40,524 nt of DNA, taken from OPU3-GD-OMZ sp001901525. GTDB lineage: Bacteria; Pseudomonadota; Gammaproteobacteria; Methylococcales; Methylomonadaceae. A program made the translations under genes and the position numbers. Numbering within the stretch: position 1 is the stretch's first letter; every line of letters begins with the position of its first letter. Shown here piece after piece: positions 34,425 through 40,524 of this stretch. Location of the stretch: positions 1 to 40,524 of the forward strand of contig CAXCEI010000012.1 in assembly GCA_963981505.1 (NCBI GenBank), written 5' to 3'. Under the pieces are notes generated by a model. That model ran no database searches. It was not told the origin of the DNA and was given only the letters and a program-made list of their open reading frames with translations.

Positions 34425-35234
34425 ATGATTCATCCATTAATCAATAATCTGACTATTATCAGTTATTTATTAAGTGCATTTTTAATTGCAACGAACAGAA
34501 ATACGCTCCCTAACGGCTTATTTAAGCACCTTAAACCACTCACTCTAGGCTGGGTTGCCGTGCTTTTACATACCACAACAGTCACCCCAAAATTATTTAC
34601 GCCTGAAGGCTTAAATCTAAATTTCTTTACTGCAGGCTCACTTATTTCCGACATTGTTGTCTGGCTATTTCTTTTAGCGGCATTAACACGACCCATCGAC
34701 AAATTAGCCATTGCGATTTTTCCGATCGCCGCACTGATGCTAGGACTTGAAGGCAACGTTGCCATTAAGCCACAAATTCTGGTCAATCACGCCTGGCAAA
34801 TGAATATTCACATTCTCACCTCTATTATAGCCTTCAGCCTTTTTAATATAGCCGCTTTCCAAGCCATCTTATTGGCCATGCAAGACCATCAACTTCATGG
34901 TCATCGTCCACACAGACTGGTACTTTCATTGCCCCCCTTGCAAACCATGGAACTCTTATTATTTCAAATGATAGGGGCAGGCATGCTCTTTTTGTCGGGC
35001 TCCCTACTCAGTGGTTTTTTCTTTCTTGAAGATATTTTTGCACAACACCTTGCCCACAAAACAATCCTGTCACTCCTTGCATGGGTCGTATTTGGTAGCT
35101 TATTGCTCGGTCGTATTCGTTACGGTTGGCGCGGAAAAAAAGCCATCCGCGGCACCATTATTGGCTTTATCTTTCTTGCACTGGCTTATTTTGGCAGTAA
35201 ACTGGCATTGGAATTAATTCTACAACGGGTCTAA
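34425..35234 (+). CDS. ypjD: YpjD-like inner-membrane protein (cytochrome c assembly CcsA/CcmC fold)
   Basis: The 269-residue product is almost entirely hydrophobic, with about eight membrane helices, and resembles the YpjD group of the cytochrome c assembly (Cytochrom_C_asm) family. Conserved features are the early HTTTVTPKLFTPEGLNLNFF loop and the histidine-bearing NIHILTSIIAFSLFNIAAFQA and LAHKTILSLLAWVVFG segments. The heme-handling WGXXWXWD motif of true CcmC/CcsA is not seen, so a direct role in cytochrome c maturation is not supported. An AAGGAC ribosome site precedes the ATG. Its position opposite ffh is conserved in gammaproteobacteria. The function is unknown. Confidence 0.85.
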   Translation: MIHPLINNLTIISYLLSAFLIATNRNTLPNGLFKHLKPLTLGWVAVLLHTTTVTPKLFTPEGLNLNFFTAGSLISDIVVWLFLLAALTRPIDKLAIAIFPIAALMLGLEGNVAIKPQILVNHAWQMNIHILTSIIAFSLFNIAAFQAILLAMQDHQLHGHRPHRLVLSLPPLQTMELLLFQMIGAGMLFLSGSLLSGFFFLEDIFAQHLAHKTILSLLAWVVFGSLLLGRIRYGWRGKKAIRGTIIGFIFLALAYFGSKLALELILQRV

Positions 35235-35249
35235 CCGAAAAACCGACCC

Positions 35250-36683
35250 CTAGATAGATTTTTCTCCGTCCTTAATGGCATTAATAATATTAGTGGTCGA
35301 ATGTCCTTCTATAAAAGACAGAATTTTAACTTCGCCGCCATTAGCGAGTACACTCTCATGCCCTGCAATCTCGGTAATCGCTTGATAATCTCCGCCTTTA
35401 ACCAATATATCCGGTAACAACTGGTCGATTAAAACTTGCGGCGTATCTTCGCTAAAAGCCACAACCCAATCCACACACGCTACAGCCGCCAGCATTTCCA
35501 TACGATGCGCTAAATTATTCACTGGCCGATCGGAGCCCTTTAATCGCCTGACCGACTCATCACTGTTCACTAAAACAACCAGACGATCCCCCAACTTCCG
35601 TGCTTGCTGTAAATAACGAATATGCCCCGGGTGTAAAATATCAAAACACCCGTTAGTCGCAACAACGCTTTCATTATTTTTATGAGCTTTTACGATTGCA
35701 GATTCGAGCTCACTCACTGAAACAACACCGCCCTGACCCAACCGCCGTCCTTGTAACACTTGAGTCATTTCAGTCGTAGTAACAGTCGCGGTACCGGATT
35801 TGCCGACCACAATACCCGCTGCCGTATTGGCCAACCATGTGGCATTCGCCAATGATTCATTGGCTGCCATACTCGCTGCCAACACTGAGATAACGGTGTC
35901 ACCCGCTCCGGTTACATCAAAAACATCCCGTGCTTGGGTCGGCAAATGCAAGGGTTTACCCTCATGCTGCAGCAAAGTCATGCCATGCTCTCCCCGGGTA
36001 ATTAACAACCCGGCAAGATCCAACCGTGCCATCAATTGATAACCTTTCTCGACCAATACGTCCTGATTAGGGCAAGGTCCGACAACCCCTTCAAACTCAC
36101 TTAAATTAGGCGTCATAAGCGTTGCCTTTCGATAGCGTTCAAAATCCATTCCTTTAGGATCAACCAATGCGGGTTTGTTATAACGCCCAGCCAACGCGAT
36201 TAACTGCTCGACTTGTGCTAAGGTTCCTTTCCCGTAATCTGAGAAAATAATCACATCAGTTTGCTCAATTAACTCAGGGCAAACAGCGAGCAGATGGTCA
36301 CTGTTAAACTGCTGGAAATCTTCCTCAAAATCGAGACGAATGAGCTGCTGATTTCGACTCATAACCCGCAATTTAGTAATCGTTGGGTATTCATCTAAGG
36401 TAATAAAGCAACACTTCACCCCCGCACCCGTTAACACGGATGTTAAGGTATCTGCGGCTTCATCCTGACCACAATATCCCACCAACGTAACATCCACACC
36501 CAACTCAGCTAAATTTAACGCAACATTACCGGCTCCACCCGGGCGAAACTCACGGTTATTAACATGAACAATAGGAACCGGGGCTTCTGGCGAAACGCGA
36601 GACGTTGAGCCATGCCAATATTGGTCAAGCATCAAATCGCCAACCACCAACACGCGCGCCGAAATGAACTCAGGTAACTGCAT
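35250..36683 (-). CDS. hldE: Bifunctional heptose 7-phosphate kinase / heptose 1-phosphate adenylyltransferase
   Basis: HldE phosphorylates D-glycero-beta-D-manno-heptose 7-phosphate and later adenylates the 1-phosphate, making ADP-heptose for the LPS inner core. The 477-residue product has a ribokinase-type N-terminal domain with RPGGAGNVALN and the catalytic D262 in GAGDT. The C-terminal nucleotidyltransferase domain has H351-P-G-H354. An open frame continues 13 residues upstream to 36722. I chose the Met at 36683 because it gives exactly the E. coli length and a family-like start (LPEF). Both halves are intact and fused. Confidence 0.97.
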   Translation of the reverse strand: MQLPEFISARVLVVGDLMLDQYWHGSTSRVSPEAPVPIVHVNNREFRPGGAGNVALNLAELGVDVTLVGYCGQDEAADTLTSVLTGAGVKCCFITLDEYPTITKLRVMSRNQQLIRLDFEEDFQQFNSDHLLAVCPELIEQTDVIIFSDYGKGTLAQVEQLIALAGRYNKPALVDPKGMDFERYRKATLMTPNLSEFEGVVGPCPNQDVLVEKGYQLMARLDLAGLLITRGEHGMTLLQHEGKPLHLPTQARDVFDVTGAGDTVISVLAASMAANESLANATWLANTAAGIVVGKSGTATVTTTEMTQVLQGRRLGQGGVVSVSELESAIVKAHKNNESVVATNGCFDILHPGHIRYLQQARKLGDRLVVLVNSDESVRRLKGSDRPVNNLAHRMEMLAAVACVDWVVAFSEDTPQVLIDQLLPDILVKGGDYQAITEIAGHESVLANGGEVKILSFIEGHSTTNIINAIKDGEKSI

Positions 36684-36847
36684 TAACTTTAATCCCGCAT
36701 AAAAAAGAATCCAAAATACCATAATAACCCAACAAAATACCAGCCTACGATCAACCCACTCAAACTAACAACGCCACACTAACCCGGCTATTTCATCAAA
36801 GGCTATGATAGAATCAACCGGCTCACTCAAGCTTTAAGGAAACTAAC

Positions 36848-37195
36848 ATGAAGGTCACTATTTACCACAATCCCCGTTGCAGTAAATCACGCCAAACATT
36901 GCAACTCATTCAAGAACAGGGTATTGAACCAGACATTATAAAATACTTAGAAACACCGCCCAGTGCCGAAGAAATCAAAACCATTTTAACTAAACTGGCT
37001 ATTGAACCCCGAGAACTACTACGAAAAAATGAGCCTGACTATAAGGCCGCCGGCCTGAATGATACTTCACTTGACGATGACACCGTGATAAATGCAATGG
37101 TTGATCACCCGAAACTTATTGAGCGCCCGATTGTTTTGGCCAATGATCAGGCTGTCATTGGCCGTCCCCCTGAGAACGTCCTTGCCATTTTATAA
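36848..37195 (+). CDS. yfgD: ArsC-family arsenate reductase-like protein (YfgD-like)
   Basis: The 115-residue product has the glutaredoxin-coupled ArsC fold with catalytic-type C11 in HNPRCSKSRQTLQL and the later HPKLIERPIVL segment carrying the anion-binding arginine. It is closer to the classical ArsC group than the other ArsC-like protein at 18972, because it keeps PRCSKSR. Even so, there is no arsR, arsB or arsH nearby. In E. coli the relative yfgD also lies next to hda, so this is the conserved chromosomal copy and arsenate may not be its main substrate. A GGAAAC ribosome site precedes the ATG. Confidence 0.88.
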   Translation: MKVTIYHNPRCSKSRQTLQLIQEQGIEPDIIKYLETPPSAEEIKTILTKLAIEPRELLRKNEPDYKAAGLNDTSLDDDTVINAMVDHPKLIERPIVLANDQAVIGRPPENVLAIL

Positions 37196-37243
37196 ACCCT
37201 CATTAACGAACACAAAAAGACAACCTCTTACAAAAAACATCCC

Positions 37244-37837
37244 ATGGATACACAGATACTCATTCTCTATTACAGCCGACATGGCTCTACAATTGATATG
37301 GCCCAGCAAATTGCCCGCGGCGTTGAATCTGGCCAAAATACCACTGCAATCATCCGCACCGTTCCGAATGTATCCACGGTCTGCGAAGCGACTGAAGACA
37401 GCATTCCAGAACAAGGCGCACCTTATGCTACGCTTGATGACTTAAAAAACTGTCATGGTTTAGCACTCGGTAGTCCCACCCATTTTGGCAACATGGCCGC
37501 ACCTCTTAAATATTTTATTGATAGTACGACCGAACTTTGGTTCGCCGGTGCACTCACTGGCAAACCCGCTGTCGTTTTTACCTCCTCCAGTAGCATGCAT
37601 GGCGGTCACGAAAGTACATTATTATCCATGATGTTACCGCTGATGCACCAAGGCATGATGATTATGGGCGTGCCTTGCGGCGAGCCGGCCTTACGGGAAA
37701 CACAAACCGGCGGCACACCTTATGGGCCTAGCCACCTCGCCAGCCACGGCCAGCCTTTAAGCAACGACGAAAAAACCTTATGCCAACTCATGGGGCAACA
37801 ATTAGCCCAAACTGCTCACCGACTTAACGCCTCATGA
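37244..37837 (+). CDS. NAD(P)H:quinone oxidoreductase, WrbA-like flavodoxin-fold protein
   Basis: The 197-residue flavoprotein has the FMN phosphate loop LYYSRHGSTIDMA at the N-terminus and the WrbA-type segments LGSPTHFGNMAAPLKYFID and FTSSSSMHGGHESTL. WrbA relatives perform two-electron reduction of quinones to limit oxidative stress. Length equals E. coli WrbA (198). The stop overlaps the next gene by four bases (ATGA). There is no clear Shine-Dalgarno before the ATG. It is co-oriented with, and probably part of, the arsC-like to panE run. Confidence 0.9.
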   Translation: MDTQILILYYSRHGSTIDMAQQIARGVESGQNTTAIIRTVPNVSTVCEATEDSIPEQGAPYATLDDLKNCHGLALGSPTHFGNMAAPLKYFIDSTTELWFAGALTGKPAVVFTSSSSMHGGHESTLLSMMLPLMHQGMMIMGVPCGEPALRETQTGGTPYGPSHLASHGQPLSNDEKTLCQLMGQQLAQTAHRLNAS

Positions 37838-38193
37838 CACTCAATAAACAGACTTACTACACCTTAGCGCTCAGCGCCTACTTTAGCCTTTTTGCTTTAC
37901 TGATGGCCTGGAACACACTACTCATGCCGTCGGCACGCTTTCCTACTGCATTAGTGCTCATCGTCACGGTTACACCGCTACTGCTACCATTACGCGGCTT
38001 TCTTCACGGCCGCTCCAAAAGTACCGCCTGGATGGCCTATGTCAGTTTATTGTACATTACCCACGGACTGGTCGAAGCCATGGCTAATCTCGCTGAACGT
38101 TGGTATGCCACCGGCGAAGCCATTCTTGCCCTAACCTTATTCATGAGCGCTACATTTTATGTTCGTTCAAATGGGAAAGAACCTAATCAATGA
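37834..38193 (+). CDS. DUF2069 small integral membrane protein
   Basis: The 119-residue product is strongly hydrophobic with about four membrane helices. It has features of the DUF2069 family, such as the PLLLPLRGFLHGRSKSTAWMAY loop and an AYVSLLYITHGLVEAM helix. The function of this family is unknown. It overlaps the wrbA-like gene and hda by four bases on each side, so its translation is tightly coupled to both. Its place between wrbA and hda is common in gammaproteobacteria. Confidence 0.85.
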   Translation: MTLNKQTYYTLALSAYFSLFALLMAWNTLLMPSARFPTALVLIVTVTPLLLPLRGFLHGRSKSTAWMAYVSLLYITHGLVEAMANLAERWYATGEAILALTLFMSATFYVRSNGKEPNQ

Positions 38194-38882
38194 GCAAACA
38201 ATTACCCCTTGATTTCAAACACCAAAGCAACCAAAGTTTTGACGACTATTTCTCCGGTGAAAACGAAGAGGTTGTCAGCCATTTAAAACAATGCAGCGAT
38301 AAAAAAGGCGAACCCTTCATCTTTGTCTGGGGACCCTCCGGCACCGGAAAAACTCACCTTTTACAAGCCTGTTGTCAACAAACTGCGCAAACAGGAGACA
38401 ATACTTTCTATTTGGAATTAAAAAGTGGACAACTCCCAGACCCCAGCATTCTTGAAGGACTAGAAGACTTAGCGTTAGTTTGTATAGACAATATTCATTT
38501 ACTCCATGAGACCCAACAGCACCAAGAACACTACTTTAATTTTTTTAACCGCATTACTGAACAAGGTAATCACCTCATTATCAGTGCTAATTGTTTACCC
38601 ACACAATTAAACATCCCCTTAACCGACCTTAAAACTCGATTCAACTGGGGACTTACCCTGAAACTAGAACGCTTAAGCGACGCCAACTTAATGGTTGCAC
38701 TCAGTCATAAAGCGCATCGCATGGGTTTTGATATTTCTCCGCAAGCCGCGACTTTTATTCTGTCTCGCTATACTCGCGAACTGACTGACTTCTGGGCCTT
38801 ACTGAATATTCTGGACCACGCGACCTTATCCGCGCAACGTAAAGTAACCGTCCCTTTTCTAAAAGAAACACTGAATCTATGA
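38190..38882 (+). CDS. hda: DnaA regulatory inactivator Hda
   Basis: Hda pairs with the DNA-loaded sliding clamp and stimulates ATP hydrolysis by DnaA, preventing over-initiation. The 230-residue AAA+ protein (E. coli 233) has the N-terminal clamp-binding motif QLPLDF at residues 4-9, Walker A GPSGTGKT (48-55) and a Walker B-type LVCIDNIHLL. The C-terminal DNA-binding domain of DnaA is missing, as expected. It overlaps its neighbours on both sides by four bases. The assignment is secure because both the clamp motif and the family length are present. Confidence 0.95.
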   Translation: MSKQLPLDFKHQSNQSFDDYFSGENEEVVSHLKQCSDKKGEPFIFVWGPSGTGKTHLLQACCQQTAQTGDNTFYLELKSGQLPDPSILEGLEDLALVCIDNIHLLHETQQHQEHYFNFFNRITEQGNHLIISANCLPTQLNIPLTDLKTRFNWGLTLKLERLSDANLMVALSHKAHRMGFDISPQAATFILSRYTRELTDFWALLNILDHATLSAQRKVTVPFLKETLNL

Positions 38883-39826
38883 CCACCGCTTTAGTCTTTG
38901 GCACTGGCGCTATCGGCGGTTTTTACGGCAGCCTTTTAGCTCAACAAGGGGTTCAGGTTTCCGTAGTCTGTCGCTCTGATTACAGCCACATCAAACAACA
39001 CGGCTTTCAAATTAACAGCCATGAATTAGGCCAGTGGTCTTTTCAACCCGCGCAAACATTTAATTCAACAGCCGCTGTGAAAACGCCTGTTGACTACCTG
39101 TTAGTCTGCACCAAGGTTCTCGAAAATCTTGATCGAGTAAAACTCATTAAACCGGCTGTAGGCATAAAGACCACTATCGTGCTGATTCAAAATGGTATTG
39201 CCATTGAAGATGAAATCATCGCCGCTTTTCCAGATAACGAGGTGGTCAGCGGGCTCGCTTTTATTTGCAGTAATCGCATTAGCCCGGGTGAAATTGAACA
39301 TTTGGCCTATGGACGGTTAACGCTCGGAAATGTACCGTCAGGTTTTAGCGAAAAAACCCGGTGCCTGGCAACATTTTTTAACGATGCTGGCATAGATTGT
39401 CAATTAAGTGAATCCATTACCACCGCACGGTGGCAAAAATGTATTTGGAATGCCCCTTTCAACCCCTTATCGGTCCTCTCGGGTGGTCTTAGCACACAGA
39501 CCATTTTACAAACCCAAGAACCCTTAATACGCGCCATCATGCAAGAGGTTTTTACGATTGCCACAGTCTTAGGTCACAGACTCCCTGGGGATATAATTGA
39601 AACCAACATTAACCATACCCAACAAATGCCGCCCTACAAAACCAGCATGCTACTAGACTATCAGGCCGGTCGTCCCATGGAAATTAATGCTATTTTAGGC
39701 AATGCAATCAAAGCGGCTGCGCACACAAATACTGAATGTCCGCACTTAAAAACGCTCTTTGCCTTACTGCAACTTACAGAATTAACCGAACCCGTTAAGC
39801 GTTCAGAAACGCCTTGGCCTAACTAA
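38879..39826 (+). CDS. panE: 2-dehydropantoate 2-reductase (ketopantoate reductase)
   Basis: PanE reduces ketopantoate to pantoate with NADPH in pantothenate and coenzyme A synthesis. The 315-residue product starts with the Rossmann loop FGTGAIGGFYG (G8-G14). The catalytic lysine K187 lies in ARWQKCIWNAPFNPLS, and the ARWQK-N-FNPLS pattern is a family hallmark. The protein is similar in length to other members (E. coli 303). Paralogues in this family act on other 2-keto acids, so the substrate is inferred. It overlaps hda by four bases and converges on the EAL gene with 60 bases between. Confidence 0.88.
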   Translation: MTTALVFGTGAIGGFYGSLLAQQGVQVSVVCRSDYSHIKQHGFQINSHELGQWSFQPAQTFNSTAAVKTPVDYLLVCTKVLENLDRVKLIKPAVGIKTTIVLIQNGIAIEDEIIAAFPDNEVVSGLAFICSNRISPGEIEHLAYGRLTLGNVPSGFSEKTRCLATFFNDAGIDCQLSESITTARWQKCIWNAPFNPLSVLSGGLSTQTILQTQEPLIRAIMQEVFTIATVLGHRLPGDIIETNINHTQQMPPYKTSMLLDYQAGRPMEINAILGNAIKAAAHTNTECPHLKTLFALLQLTELTEPVKRSETPWPN

Positions 39827-39886
39827 AATACTTTGAGTTAAAGTGTTAGAACAGTAGCCTCATTATCTATGTTTGAGTGGCTATCG

Positions 39887-40524
39887 CTAAGATTTAATTA
39901 ACCTCGCAAGTTTTTTTGGTTGCACCGGCTTTGAAAACAAATAGCCCTGAAACTGGTCACAACCTAAAGCCATCAATATCGAATGCTGGCCATCAGTCTC
40001 TACCCCTTCAGCGACCACTTCCATGCCAAATGTTTTAGCCATCGCGATAATTGCCTTAGTAAAGGCTAAATTATCTTCATTAGTTGCAATATCCGTAATA
40101 AAACTTTGGTCCACTTTTACCTGAGAAAATGGCATCCGCTTAAAATTAGTCATTGATGCATAACCGGTACCAAAATCATCAAGCGAAAAACGATAACCCT
40201 GATTGGCTAACGTCACGAACTTTTCTTGCAAAGAATTAAAATCCTCTAGACTTATACTTTCGGTCACCTCTAAAATAATGGCGTTAGGAAAAACATTGTA
40301 CTTGTGCGACAGGCTATTGAGCATGTTAACAAAGTCATCCTGCATCAATTGCTTAACACTGATATTAATCGATACCTTCGGTAACTCTAAACCCTCTGCT
40401 TTCCAGATCGTAATTTGTTTAAAAACTGACTCTAAAACCCATATCCCTATGGCTTCCATCCGGCTATATTGTTCGGCTAACGAAATAAAGATACCGGGAG
40501 GCAACAAACCTAAGCGCGGGTGCT
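39887..40524 (-). CDS. EAL-domain protein, C-terminal part (cyclic di-GMP phosphodiesterase), partial
   Basis: Only the C-terminal 212 residues or so are in the window; the frame stays open to the right edge (HPRLGLLPPG at the boundary), so the true start lies outside. The visible part is an EAL domain with VSINISVKQL, EVTES, LDDFGTGYAS, VDQSFI, VVAEGVET and a terminal QGYLFSKPV stretch. These include the usual metal ligands and catalytic acid residues, so activity is plausible. The EAL motif itself and any GGDEF, PAS or other sensor domains lie in the unseen part. Members hydrolyse c-di-GMP and affect motility and biofilm. A Leu-TTG inside the window was not used as a start. Confidence 0.92.
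   Translation of the reverse strand, partial: HPRLGLLPPGIFISLAEQYSRMEAIGIWVLESVFKQITIWKAEGLELPKVSINISVKQLMQDDFVNMLNSLSHKYNVFPNAIILEVTESISLEDFNSLQEKFVTLANQGYRFSLDDFGTGYASMTNFKRMPFSQVKVDQSFITDIATNEDNLAFTKAIIAMAKTFGMEVVAEGVETDGQHSILMALGCDQFQGYLFSKPVQPKKLARLIKS

Noticed and set aside
36684..36722. Thirteen-residue N-terminal extension of hldE
   Set aside because: The hydrophobic leader is not seen in the family; the internal Met gives exactly the E. coli length.
39827..39886. Weak hairpins between panE and the EAL gene
   Set aside because: Stems are short or bulged and lack a T-run, so a terminator cannot be supported.
1..40524. CRISPR arrays, insertion sequences, prophage, toxin-antitoxin or defence genes
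   Set aside because: No direct repeat arrays, transposases or defence-type domains were found; nearly all bases belong to recognised housekeeping genes.

Overview
The window is chromosomal DNA from a gammaproteobacterium with moderate GC content. It has dense, intact housekeeping operons and no mobile elements, CRISPR arrays, rRNA or tRNA. The gene order resembles the enterobacterial rpsB/map region: rpsB-tsf-pyrH-frr-uppS-cdsA-dxr-rseP runs one way and map-glnD-dapD runs divergently. A mutS of normal length, an Ffh-YpjD divergent pair, an rpsP-rimM-trmD-rplS operon and an Hda cluster fit the same assignment. The exact genus cannot be read from this sequence. A PQQ-type sugar dehydrogenase and GnnA/GnnB-like lipid A genes would suit a methylotroph or sulfur/iron-oxidiser-like lineage, but that is only a guess.

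Layout. 59-2638: mutS (+). 2651-10749: one long minus-strand block reading rpsB, tsf, pyrH, frr, uppS, cdsA, dxr, rseP, dsbC (translation, isoprenoid, undecaprenyl phosphate and phospholipid precursors, sigma-E protease, periplasmic disulfide isomerase). It has a structured rpsB leader and a hairpin/U-tract between rpsB and tsf. 10984-17254: map, glnD, an M48 lipoprotein protease, dapC and dapD (+), closed by a strong terminator. 17292-20513: a doubtful small membrane ORF, a PQQ-type sugar dehydrogenase, an ArsC/Spx-like YffB protein and dapE. 20510-21508: moaA (-). 21689-24149: a complete NitT/TauT-type ABC importer (binding protein, permease, ATPase). 24278-25621: an OprO/OprP-type porin (-) with a well-formed PHO box and a correctly spaced -10. 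25763-30747: xerD, lpxA, gnnA-like, gnnB-like and lpxB (-). 30901-34261: ffh, then the rpsP-rimM-trmD-rplS operon (-). 34425-35234: ypjD-like (+). 35250-36683: hldE (-). 36848-39826: arsC-like, wrbA-like, DUF2069, hda and panE (+), the last four joined by ATGA overlaps. 39887-40524: the C-terminal part of an EAL-domain protein running off the window edge (-).

How the genes work together. Much of the window builds the envelope: dxr/uppS (carrier lipid), cdsA (phospholipid), lpxA/gnnA/gnnB/lpxB (lipid A), hldE (inner-core heptose), the dap genes (meso-diaminopimelate for peptidoglycan and lysine), plus rseP, dsbC and the M48 protease (envelope quality control). The most informative feature is the lpxA-gnnA-gnnB-lpxB arrangement. 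It predicts a lipid A with 3-amino sugars and amide-linked acyl chains at position 3, and the lpxA product has a substitution in the sugar-binding pocket. The second is the PHO box in front of the porin. I found no clearly undescribed multi-gene system. The least explained elements are the ABC importer with a non-canonical signature motif and the small ORF at 17292-17579.
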